64,000 bases of DNA, from positions 372,001-436,000 of the forward strand of contig NZ_WYEU01000003.1 in NCBI RefSeq assembly GCF_015143595.1, written 5' to 3'. This DNA is from Sneathiella sp. P13V-1 (lineage in GTDB: Bacteria; Pseudomonadota; Alphaproteobacteria; Sneathiellales; Sneathiellaceae). The position numbers and the translations under genes are program-made. The stretch's first letter is position 1; each line of letters begins with the position of its first letter. The notes beneath the pieces were generated by a model. That model saw nothing but the letters and a program-made list of their open reading frames with translations. It had not been told where the DNA came from and made no database searches. Positions 56,599 to 64,000 of the stretch are shown here, piece by piece.

Positions 56599-56630
56599 GC
56601 CCGCCACGAAGCCGAAGCTCCGTAGCGGGC
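56599..56630 (-). promoter_or_regulatory. TTCG-capped intercistronic hairpin between ugpB and ugpA
   Basis: On the minus strand GCCCGCTACGGAGC, TTCG, GCTTCGTGGCGGGC can pair at all 14 positions (two wobbles) around a UUCG tetraloop, an exceptionally stable RNA hairpin. No T tract follows, so it is better read as a 3' stabiliser of ugpB mRNA or processing site than a terminator. Confidence 0.65.
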
Positions 56631-56646
56631 ACTCTCGGATCAGAGA

Positions 56647-57960
56647 TTACTTGTTGGCTTTTTCAAACTTACGAAGAAGCGCATTGCCGCGTTCAACCGC
56701 AGTGTCCAGACCTTCATCAGCAGATTTTTCGCCGGCCCAGATAGCTTCCATTTCTTCATTGATCACGTCACGGATCTGAACGAAGTTACCAAAGCGGATA
56801 CCGCGAGATGCTGGTGTAGGTGTGTTCAGGCTCAGCTGTTTAATCGCTGTGTCTGTACCTGGGTTGCTGTCATAGAAACCTTGTTTCTTGGACAGTTCGT
56901 ATGCAGCTGTTGTGATCGGCACATAACCTGTACCCTGGTGCCACCATGCCTGTACTTCTGGTGAAGACATGTAGTTCATGAACTTCGCAACACCTTTATA
57001 GTCACCTTTGTCCTGACCACGCAGAACCCAAAGAGTTGCACCGCCGATGATGGAGTTTTGTGGCTTGGCTGTTACATCTTCATAGTAAGGCAGCATGGAC
57101 TGACCGAACTCAAATTTAGCCTGAGCTTTAATGGAACCGTAGTAAGCGGAAGAGTTCATCCACATACCACATTCCTGGTTGATGAACATTGGCAAGCTGT
57201 CGCCGCGACGTCCACCGTATGCGAATGTGCCGTCTTTTGTCCATGCAGACAGGTTATTGAAGTGTTTCTTAACAGCGTCGTTGTTAAATGTGAACTTTGT
57301 GTCGATGCCAGCAAAGCCGTTTTCTTTTGTTCCCATTGGAACGTTGTGCCATGCGCCGAAGTTTTCAACCATGACCCAGGACTGCCAACCGAAAGAGAAG
57401 CCACATTTCATGCCGGAAGCACGCAGTTTGTCAGAAGCTTCTTTCATTTCAGCCCAAGTCGCAGGAACTTTGTCGATGCCAGCTTTTTTGAACGCGTCTT
57501 TGTTGTACCACAGAACAGGTGTAGAGCTGTTAAATGGCATGGATAGCAGTTCACCTTTTGGTGTCTGGTAGTAAGAAATAACCGCTGGCAAATAGTCATC
57601 ACGATTGAATTTCTCACCTGCGTCAGCCATTACTTGCTCAACAGGGTATACGGCGCCTTTGGCAGCCATCATTGTTGCGGTACCAACTTCAAACACCTGA
57701 ACGATGTGAGGCTGTTTTTTCGCGCGGAATGCTGCAATGGCAGCAGTCATTGTTTCTGTGTAGTTGCCTTTAAATGTTGGGACAACTTTGTATTCGGACT
57801 GTGATTTATTGAAATCGTCAGCGATTTTGTTCACTCGCTCACCGTTTGCACCACCCATGGCGTGCCACCAGTTGATTTCAGTTACGGCAGAAGCCATAGA
57901 TGTGCTTCCTACCAGTGCTGCCAGTGTTGCAGGTGCAACAAGTTTTTTCATAATTGACAT
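56647..57960 (-). CDS. ugpB: sn-glycerol-3-phosphate-binding protein (UgpB)
   Basis: 437-aa periplasmic binding protein (family 1 SBP) with a Sec signal peptide (KKLVAPATLAALVGSTSMASA, cleavage near residue 25). The mature protein begins VTEINWWHAMGGANGERVNKIADDFNKSQSEYKVV, and the segments GKLHSLP-like GELLSMPFNSSTPVLWYNKDAF and WMNSSAYYGSIKA are UgpB-like. It binds G3P or glycerophosphodiesters. First gene of the operon; a PHO-box candidate lies 122 bases upstream. Confidence 0.95.
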   Translation of the reverse strand: MSIMKKLVAPATLAALVGSTSMASAVTEINWWHAMGGANGERVNKIADDFNKSQSEYKVVPTFKGNYTETMTAAIAAFRAKKQPHIVQVFEVGTATMMAAKGAVYPVEQVMADAGEKFNRDDYLPAVISYYQTPKGELLSMPFNSSTPVLWYNKDAFKKAGIDKVPATWAEMKEASDKLRASGMKCGFSFGWQSWVMVENFGAWHNVPMGTKENGFAGIDTKFTFNNDAVKKHFNNLSAWTKDGTFAYGGRRGDSLPMFINQECGMWMNSSAYYGSIKAQAKFEFGQSMLPYYEDVTAKPQNSIIGGATLWVLRGQDKGDYKGVAKFMNYMSSPEVQAWWHQGTGYVPITTAAYELSKKQGFYDSNPGTDTAIKQLSLNTPTPASRGIRFGNFVQIRDVINEEMEAIWAGEKSADEGLDTAVERGNALLRKFEKANK

Positions 57961-58081
57961 TGCTCTTCCCTATCGGTTGATGCCACTTGTTTGCCGGTTA
58001 ATCCAGCGCGTGTATAATCAATCTGTGAACGGAGGCATCATTCCTCCCTCCGCTACATTAGTAGGAATTATTCCGGCATCA

Positions 58082-58099
58082 ATGACCGTTTAATGACAA
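58082..58099 (-). promoter_or_regulatory. PHO box candidate of the ugp operon
   Basis: On the minus strand TTGTCATTAAACGGTCAT matches the two-repeat PHO box CTGTCAT-n4-CTGTCAT with its 11-base period. A -10-like AATAAT (58067-58072 complement) begins nine bases downstream, the spacing expected of PhoB-dependent promoters, in which the box takes the place of the -35 element. It sits 122 bases before the ugpB start. Confidence 0.65.
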
Positions 58100-58163
58100 T
58101 TGCGATAAGTTGCGGTTTCACCTTCATTTTTTTTCGTTATTGATAACCCTGATGAATGATGTC

Positions 58164-58178
58164 ATAACATGGTGTTAT
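58164..58178. promoter_or_regulatory. 6-3-6 inverted repeat before LysR gene
   Basis: ATAACA-TGG-TGTTAT is a perfect inverted repeat 31 bases upstream of the LysR ATG. The position suits an autoregulatory LysR binding site, although the T-n11-A LysR signature is not clear. Confidence 0.35.
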
Positions 58179-58208
58179 AGATCGGGTATAAAACAGGTTT
58201 CATTTTAA

Positions 58209-59099
58209 ATGATTCGTCTCCGCCAATTGGAAGCTTTGCGCGCCGTTATGTCCACCGGCAGCGTAACAGCAGCTGCTGATGTTCTTGGCATCTCTCAACC
58301 GGCTGTAAGCCGCTTAATTGCAAGCCTTGAGAAATCCATGGCTATGCCATTGTTTGAACGTCACAGAGGCCGCCTGCATCCCACCCATGAAGCAAAATTC
58401 CTATCGGAAGAGGTTGAAAGGGCAATTTCGAATCTCGAACATATTTCCCGCCTTTCCGAAGATATTCGAAACCAAAAAGCAGGACATCTGCGCATTGCCT
58501 GCCTTCCAGGATTTGCCACTTCCCTCATGCCAAAGGTTATTGCGGAGTTTTTGAAAGAACGTGAAGACGTCACGATTTCCATACAAACCCGCTCATCTGT
58601 GCGGGTTCGCGAATGGATCGCAGCCCAGCAATATGACATCGGGGTAGCAGATGAATTTGAAGGTCATACCGCCATTCAACATGAAACGGTTAACATCCGA
58701 ACAGAATGCGTTCTATCGCCCCTGCACCCTTTAGCTGCCCAGAAAGTGATCCGACCAGAAGATCTGCACAACATGCCCATGATCATTCAGGATCAGGAAA
58801 ATCGGTTTCATCATCGCCTGAAAAGAACATTCGAAGCAGCAGGTGCCGAGCTCAATGCCCGGGTCGAGGTCCGGCAATTTGCAACAGCCTGTCTTCTAGC
58901 CATGAATGATGTGGGCGCGGCGGTGGTCAGCTCAATTGATGCGGCTGAATATGCAGGGCGCGGCCTCATCGTCAGACAGTTCAAGCCTGAGCTTCCTTTC
59001 ACTCTGGATCTCCTTTACCCAAAATATCACCCCAGATCATTGCTTCTGCAGGACTTCATATCCCACTTCAAAGAACGGCTCTCCCCGTTCATCATGTAA
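58209..59099 (+). CDS. LysR-family transcriptional regulator
   Basis: 296-aa LysR protein: HTH at about residues 2-60 (GSVTAAADVLGISQPAVSRLIASLEKSMAMPLFERHRGRL) and an effector domain at about 90-290. It is divergent from ugpB across 248 bases and converges on the single-chain carboxylase gene. Which neighbour it controls is not evident; a role in ugp or glycerol gene control is possible from position only. The start at 58209 has no clear Shine-Dalgarno sequence, only an AT-rich leader. Confidence 0.9.
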   Translation: MIRLRQLEALRAVMSTGSVTAAADVLGISQPAVSRLIASLEKSMAMPLFERHRGRLHPTHEAKFLSEEVERAISNLEHISRLSEDIRNQKAGHLRIACLPGFATSLMPKVIAEFLKEREDVTISIQTRSSVRVREWIAAQQYDIGVADEFEGHTAIQHETVNIRTECVLSPLHPLAAQKVIRPEDLHNMPMIIQDQENRFHHRLKRTFEAAGAELNARVEVRQFATACLLAMNDVGAAVVSSIDAAEYAGRGLIVRQFKPELPFTLDLLYPKYHPRSLLLQDFISHFKERLSPFIM

Positions 59100-59123
59100 G
59101 CCTCACCGCCTCGTGAAACAATC

Positions 59124-59157
59124 GTGATCCGTCGTGCATTTAAATCCGATGGATCAC
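59124..59157. terminator. hairpin between convergent LysR and carboxylase genes
   Basis: GTGATCCGTCG pairs with CGATGGATCAC (one G-T wobble) around a 12-base loop, 25 bases after the LysR stop. T tracts are weak on both sides (ACTCTAATTT on the plus strand, GATTGTTTC on the minus), so a weak bidirectional terminator is likely. Confidence 0.45.
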
Positions 59158-59241
59158 ACTCTAATTTCATAATCAGTACCGAGTACCTCTCCTGTTGGAA
59201 CAGGCGACTATGTCGGTCCTGGTGATTGTCGCCCCAATCCT

Positions 59242-62200
59242 TTACCAGGTATCGACAAATGTCCGCTTCCTGCCTCGCCGTGGGGCAGGAAGCGCGACCG
59301 CCTTGAGCCCTTGGATAATCCGGTCACGGGTTGTCGCCGGATCAATCACATCGTCAATTTCCATAAAAGCGGCAGCATTCACGGCCTTGCCACGGACATA
59401 GGCTGCATCCACCATCTTCTGGAAGGCTTTTTCGCGTTCCTGAAGATCTTCAATCGCGGCAAGTTCTTTCTTAAACCCAAGCCGTACAGCCCCTTCCAAT
59501 CCCATTGGCCCCATTTCGCCAGTGGGCCACGACAGGGTAAGGAAAGGGGCGTGCATACTGCCCCCGCCCATGGCCTGTGCGCCAAGACCATACCCTTTAC
59601 GCAGGATCACAGTGAATATTGGAACTGTCAGGCTACCTGCGGCGGCAAACAAACGGGCTGTTTTGCGAACCAATGCTGTTTTCTCGGCGTCTGGGCCCAC
59701 CATAAAACCGGGGGTATCGCAAAGGGTGAGCACCGGAATATCAAAAGCATCACAAAGCTGCAGATGACGCGCTGCTTTTTCGGATCCATCCGCGTCAATG
59801 GCGCCGCCCAGATGTTTTGGGTTATTGGCAATCAATCCCATTGGGCGACCACCAATACGCACAAATGCGGTAATCATCCCCTTTGCATAATCAGGCCGGA
59901 TTTCCTGAACAGATCCTGTATCGGCGAGTAACTCAATAACTTGCCGAATATCATAAACCCGAAGCCTGTTTTCAGGGATGACGGACTTGAGCAGCCTCTG
60001 ATCCGCACAATCAAAATCGCTCACCGCCCCTTGGAAATATGACAACAGCTTTCGCGCAACCTCAGTTGCTTCAGTTTCATCTTCGGTAATGACGTCGATA
60101 ACACCATTTGGGCCTTGATCAGAAACGGGTCCCACTTCCTCTGGTGTGAAAACACCAAGTCCGCCTCCCTCAATCATTGCAGGGCCGCCCATCCCAAGGG
60201 ATGTGTCTTTTGTCGCGATCAACAGATCGCTCACCCCCATCAAGGCCGCGTTCCCCGCAAAACAGCGTCCAGACGCCACACCAATGCGCGGAACAAGCCC
60301 TGAAAGTCGGGCATATGTCTGGAATGTTGGAACATCCAACGTTGAGGCTGCACTCACATCCACATCACCGGGGCGACCACCGCCGCCCTCACCATAAAAA
60401 ATAATCGGCAATTGTCTGGCTTCAGCAAGATGCAACATGCGATCCGTCTTTTTATGGTTCATCATGCCTTGCGTCCCTGCAAAGACCGTGTAGTCATAGC
60501 CTAGAACCACGCATGCTGCGCGATCCTCTGCAAACAGATCACCATTTACGCTGGCTGTTCCGGCGACCATACCGTCTGCCGGACTGATTTTCTCCAACGT
60601 CTCCACATCAAACCGGGACCTTTGCGCCGCCAGATTAAGCCCGCCATACTCTGACAGGCTGCCTTCATCGACCAGAAGCGCCAGATTTTCCCGAACGGTG
60701 TTCTTGCCTTTTGCATGACGTTTGGCAACAGCCTCTCCGCGCGCCTCATCCAGAATGGCATCCCGCTTTGCCAGCAACTCCGCCAAATCTGGGCGAATAT
60801 AATCAGGATCAATGTCGGTCTCTTCGGCCCCGTCCCTTTTGGCAACATCTTGAGGGAGTAGATGCAACAAACTCTGACCTTCATTGATCGTGTCACCCGG
60901 CGCCGCAACAAGAGCGGTTACCTCACCACTAACGGCGGCTTCGATCTGATGCTCCATTTTCATGGCTTCCAAAATCGCAACGATCTGACCTTTGTGGATT
61001 TTCTCCCCTTCCTGTACGAGCATCTCCACAACAGTACCTGTTAAACTGGTTGGAATTGTTACATGTCCTTCCGGCACATGTTCCGCGGCGACAGTTGCCT
61101 CTTCAGCGGCCATAACACTTTCCACTTGCTCAAGAACTGGCATTGCCTTCAACAGCTCGGCCATGTTGTCGTCCACATAACGCGTGTGAGTTTGACCGGT
61201 TCTAGCGCCTTCACTTTCCAGCACTGCCTGCAAAAACGGTATATTGGTGCCTATGCCACCCACCCGGCAATCGGCCAATGCGCGGATGGCTTGATCTGCT
61301 AGACGTGCAGTATTATTATTTCCCACATGAACGATTAACTTCGCCAGAAGTGTGTCGTAGCGCGGATTGGCCTTCCATCCGATATAGGCACTTCCATCGA
61401 TCCGCATACCGCGCCCGCCAGGTGTCTCAAAACTGGTGATCTGTCCTGCAGGTATTTTCAGACTGCCATCGTCTGCAAACTCTTCCGCGTTGATGCGCAA
61501 CTGCATGGCAGCCCCTTGCGGAGAAAGCTCCTCAAATTCCACGCCCAAGTCATTTAGGCTTTCACCCCCACACACTCGGATCTGCATCTCCACCAAATCC
61601 AGACCCAGAATTTCTTCTGTTACCGTATGCTCTACCTGAATGCGGGGATTGGCCTCCAGGAACGCAAAATTATCCTGCCCGGCTTCCACCAGAAACTCAA
61701 ACGTACCAAGCCCACGATACCCAACGGCTTCGGCCATCTTGATCGACGCTTTGAACAGGTTTTCCCGCAACTCAGGAGAAAGACCTGATGCGGGGGCAAT
61801 TTCGATGATTTTCTGGTTCCGCCGCTGCAAGGAGCAATCCCGGTCAAATAAGTGAACAGATTTCTTCCCATCACCCAGCACTTGAACTTCGATATGCCGT
61901 GCATTTGGCATAAAACGCTCTACATATACCCGGCCATCACCGAACGAGGCGTCAGCTTCACGGCCTGCAGAACTATAGGCCTCTTCTATCTCCCCAACGC
62001 TTGAGACAAGACGCATCCCTCTACCGCCGCCGCCGGCAACCGCCTTGATGAACATTCGGCTCCCCTCTTCCAGTTCCTGAAAGAAATGGGTTGCCTCTTC
62101 AAGGGATGTTTCCTCATTGCGGCCGGCCAGAACCGGCACCCCGCACTGAATTGCCAATGCCCGCGCCTGACTTTTATCTGCCATAGTGGCAAGCACCTCA

Positions 62201-62520
62201 GAAGACGGGCCAATAAAGGTAATATCCTGCTCTACACACGCTTTTGCAAAAACCGGGTTTTCACTCAAAAATCCGTATCCGGGATGGATCGCAGAAGCCC
62301 CCGCCTCTTTTGCCGCTTTGATGACTTCGCTGATATTTAGATATGCCTTTGGACCAGCGCCGGGGAGGAGGATGTGATTATCCAAGCGCCTTACATGTAA
62401 ACTGTTTGCGTCATCCTCAGGGGAGATGGCAACAGTTTGCCATCCCATACTCCGTGCTGTTTGAGCAATGCGAATGGCAATCTCGCCGCGATTGGCGATA
62501 AGAAGGGTAGGTTTTGACAT
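59242..62520 (-). CDS. single-chain biotin-dependent acyl-CoA carboxylase
   Basis: 1,092-aa fusion of biotin carboxylase (about residues 1-450, ANRGEIAIRI start, GGGGRGMR ATP loop, EANPRIQVEHTVTEE), a biotin-carrier domain (about 490-560, EAMKMEH with biotin Lys near 522) and a carboxyltransferase (about 590-1092, YDYTVFAGTQGMMNHKK and GGSMHAPF). Two-subunit acyl-CoA carboxylases normally split these parts. The size and layout resemble the long-chain acyl-CoA carboxylases (LCC) known from Rhodopseudomonas and mycobacteria. Substrate chain length is not deducible. It follows sufE (gap 87 bases), and GGAGG precedes the ATG. Confidence 0.93.
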   Translation of the reverse strand: MSKPTLLIANRGEIAIRIAQTARSMGWQTVAISPEDDANSLHVRRLDNHILLPGAGPKAYLNISEVIKAAKEAGASAIHPGYGFLSENPVFAKACVEQDITFIGPSSEVLATMADKSQARALAIQCGVPVLAGRNEETSLEEATHFFQELEEGSRMFIKAVAGGGGRGMRLVSSVGEIEEAYSSAGREADASFGDGRVYVERFMPNARHIEVQVLGDGKKSVHLFDRDCSLQRRNQKIIEIAPASGLSPELRENLFKASIKMAEAVGYRGLGTFEFLVEAGQDNFAFLEANPRIQVEHTVTEEILGLDLVEMQIRVCGGESLNDLGVEFEELSPQGAAMQLRINAEEFADDGSLKIPAGQITSFETPGGRGMRIDGSAYIGWKANPRYDTLLAKLIVHVGNNNTARLADQAIRALADCRVGGIGTNIPFLQAVLESEGARTGQTHTRYVDDNMAELLKAMPVLEQVESVMAAEEATVAAEHVPEGHVTIPTSLTGTVVEMLVQEGEKIHKGQIVAILEAMKMEHQIEAAVSGEVTALVAAPGDTINEGQSLLHLLPQDVAKRDGAEETDIDPDYIRPDLAELLAKRDAILDEARGEAVAKRHAKGKNTVRENLALLVDEGSLSEYGGLNLAAQRSRFDVETLEKISPADGMVAGTASVNGDLFAEDRAACVVLGYDYTVFAGTQGMMNHKKTDRMLHLAEARQLPIIFYGEGGGGRPGDVDVSAASTLDVPTFQTYARLSGLVPRIGVASGRCFAGNAALMGVSDLLIATKDTSLGMGGPAMIEGGGLGVFTPEEVGPVSDQGPNGVIDVITEDETEATEVARKLLSYFQGAVSDFDCADQRLLKSVIPENRLRVYDIRQVIELLADTGSVQEIRPDYAKGMITAFVRIGGRPMGLIANNPKHLGGAIDADGSEKAARHLQLCDAFDIPVLTLCDTPGFMVGPDAEKTALVRKTARLFAAAGSLTVPIFTVILRKGYGLGAQAMGGGSMHAPFLTLSWPTGEMGPMGLEGAVRLGFKKELAAIEDLQEREKAFQKMVDAAYVRGKAVNAAAFMEIDDVIDPATTRDRIIQGLKAVALPAPRRGRKRTFVDTW

Positions 62521-62607
62521 GATCCTCCGGGCGGCTTTACCGCTTATTTTCTTTGTTTCGGATCATGCTACACCGGCCCTGATCAAAATCAAGGCCAGAT
62601 CATCAGA

Positions 62608-63030
62608 TTAGGATTTGTTTCGTGTCGCCGCAGCCATCACATGCTTCACCATCGAATGCAACCCATTGCTCCGCGATGGAGACAAATGCTTTTGTAACCC
62701 AAGCTCATCCAGAAACGCTGGATCCGTTGCCAGAATCTCTTCAGGCGTTCTGTTGTCATAGACTTTCAGTATCAAGGCGATCAAGCCACTAACGATCATA
62801 GCATCGCTTGCGGCTTTAAAACGCAACTTGTCGCCTTCCATGTGTGAAACCAGCCACACCTGGGACTGACACCCCTGCATCAGATTTTCGTCCACCTGCA
62901 ACTCCGGTGGAAATTCTGGGAGTTTCTTTCCAAGGTCAATCAGATACCCATAGCGATCCGTCCACTCTTCCAGAAAGAGAAAGGCGTCTTTTAGCTCTTC
63001 GATTGTTTCTGCTGCAGTCATGTCAGACAT
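62608..63030 (-). CDS. sufE: SufE-family cysteine desulfuration protein
   Basis: 140-aa sulfur-transfer protein that accepts persulfide sulfur from a SufS-type desulfurase. The acceptor cysteine is C54 in LMQGCQSQVWL, and the N-terminal RYGYLIDLGKKLPEFP and late ILATDPAFLDELGLQKHLSPSRSNGL are family-typical. There is no sufS nearby in this window. Its partner may be encoded elsewhere; the desulfurase gene at 20.5 kb is more likely tied to xanthine dehydrogenase. Confidence 0.93.
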   Translation of the reverse strand: MSDMTAAETIEELKDAFLFLEEWTDRYGYLIDLGKKLPEFPPELQVDENLMQGCQSQVWLVSHMEGDKLRFKAASDAMIVSGLIALILKVYDNRTPEEILATDPAFLDELGLQKHLSPSRSNGLHSMVKHVMAAATRNKS

Positions 63031-63105
63031 ACGTGGTACCTGCTGAATAATTACGGTGCAGCTGAATTAACAATCTTTCACCGCAACTTCAATGGGCAAT
63101 TGGCT

Positions 63106-64000
63106 TTAGGCCACGACAGCACCTGTTTTCATCCAGTTATCCAGCTCTGCTATTTCGTCAGTGCTCATCACAAGGCCAAGTTTACTTCTGCGCCATACTA
63201 TATCAGCCGCTTCAAATGCCCATTCATGCTCGATCAAATAACGCACTTCACGTTCGGTGAGGTCTGCACCGAAAACACGCCCAAGATCTGAAGGCTCTTT
63301 TGCATTACCGAGCATCTGGAAGGTTAGCTTTCCATACATCCGTACGTAACGTGCGACACTTTCATGGGACAGAAACGGGTATTTCTCAAGTATCTGAAGC
63401 GCCAACCGATGAACCCCATCAGTGTCGAAATCACCGCCGGGTAGATGTGATCCCGCTGTCCACGCCGCTTTTTTCTTACCCAAATGCTTTTCTACTTTTT
63501 CCATCACGCTTTCAGCAAGACGGCGGTATGTTGTTATTTTGCCCCCAAAAATATTGATAAGCGGCGCTTCACCGTCGCCACCTTCGTCTTTCAGGACATA
63601 ATCCCGCGTGGCTTCCTGCGCTTTACTGGCGCCATCATCGTAAAGGGGCCGAACGCCAGAATAACTCCAAACAACGTCAGACTCTTTAATAGGTTTCAGA
63701 AAATATTCGCTTGCACATTCACAAAGATAACGGGTTTCCTCTTCGGAAATACCAAAATCTTCCAAGTCACCCTTAAAGTCCTGATCGGTTGTCCCGATGA
63801 GCGTGAAATCACTCTCGTAAGGGATCGCGAAAATGATGCGATCATCTTCGTTTTGGAAAATGTAACATCTATCATGCTCAAACATCTTAGGGACGACGAT
63901 ATGGCTTCCCTGTACCAAGCGAACATTTTGTTTGCTTAAGCTCTGGTCTGAGGTAAGTGCGCCATTGATCACTTTGTCGACCCAAGGCCCGCCCGCATTC
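63106..64000 (-). CDS. glpD: glycerol-3-phosphate dehydrogenase (GlpD), C-terminal part
   Basis: Partial gene; the frame stays open to the window edge, where it reads NAGGPWVDKVINGALTS, matching the NAxGPW segment in the middle of GlpD. The visible 297 residues include HIVVPKMFEHDRCYIFQNEDDRIIFAIPYE, FTLIGTTDQDF, SYSGVRPLYDDG, INIFGGKITTYRRLAE and the C-terminal helical domain ending in WRRSKLGL. GlpD is a membrane-bound FAD enzyme oxidising G3P to dihydroxyacetone phosphate and reducing quinone. With ugp and glpK it completes G3P use. The N-terminal FAD domain lies beyond the window. Confidence 0.95.
   Translation of the reverse strand, partial: NAGGPWVDKVINGALTSDQSLSKQNVRLVQGSHIVVPKMFEHDRCYIFQNEDDRIIFAIPYESDFTLIGTTDQDFKGDLEDFGISEEETRYLCECASEYFLKPIKESDVVWSYSGVRPLYDDGASKAQEATRDYVLKDEGGDGEAPLINIFGGKITTYRRLAESVMEKVEKHLGKKKAAWTAGSHLPGGDFDTDGVHRLALQILEKYPFLSHESVARYVRMYGKLTFQMLGNAKEPSDLGRVFGADLTEREVRYLIEHEWAFEAADIVWRRSKLGLVMSTDEIAELDNWMKTGAVVA

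Noticed and set aside
62575-62596. Small hairpin GGCCCTGAT/ATCAAGGCC between sufE and the carboxylase gene
   Set aside because: It can pair on the minus strand but lacks a T tract and is short; too weak to list as a terminator.
1-64000. tRNA/rRNA genes, CRISPR arrays, insertion sequences and integrase sites
   Set aside because: Scanning the intergenic stretches by eye showed no cloverleaf-like, array-like or transposase-flanking sequence; gaps are mostly under 250 bases.

Overview
The window looks like a chromosomal segment of a Gram-negative, probably marine, alphaproteobacterium. I infer this from gene families rather than a marker gene: an ScfR-type regulator, an OlsB-type ornithine-lipid acyltransferase, a PhoX phosphatase, PuuD urate hydroxylase, moderate GC and very tight gene packing. 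A Sneathiella/Kiloniella-like lineage is a guess. I saw no rRNA, tRNA, CRISPR array, insertion sequence or phage gene. Coding density is very high, and no gene-free stretch exceeds about 300 bases.

1-5.5 kb: the helicase gene hrpB, an RND/MMPL exporter and a GNAT acetyltransferase. 5.5-24.3 kb: a nearly complete purine catabolic locus. A leftward operon (GntR regulator, puuE, uraD, alc, allA) faces a rightward block (uraH, xdhA, xdhB, xdhC, a four-gene BMP-type ABC importer, adenine deaminase, a NifS-like cysteine desulfurase, a group III truncated haemoglobin). LysR and puuD follow as a divergent pair. Together they encode import of a purine-like solute and the steps adenine > hypoxanthine > xanthine > urate > 5-hydroxyisourate > OHCU > allantoin > allantoate > ureidoglycolate > glyoxylate plus urea. 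XdhC plus the desulfurase would supply the sulfurated molybdenum cofactor.

24.3-33.2 kb: a glycosyltransferase, two consecutive PAS histidine kinases without a response regulator, a class C-type serine hydrolase, an FAH-family hydrolase and a TauE-like exporter. 33.2-45.8 kb: a carbon-acid block. It holds a CbrA-like transporter/histidine kinase with a small two-helix protein and a lone receiver protein, acetyl-CoA synthetase, a branched-chain-type ABC importer, and an ScfR-like regulator carrying what looks like a histidine-kinase dimerisation hairpin that lacks its histidine.

45.8-64 kb: a phosphate/glycerol region. It holds olsB-like and phoX genes in divergent orientation, an aldo-keto reductase, glpR, glpK, a DsbA-like isomerase, ugpBAEC behind a good PHO-box candidate, a second LysR, a single-chain biotin carboxylase, sufE and the C-terminal part of glpD running off the right edge. 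Several intrinsic terminators and two intercistronic hairpins between binding-protein and permease genes are visible.
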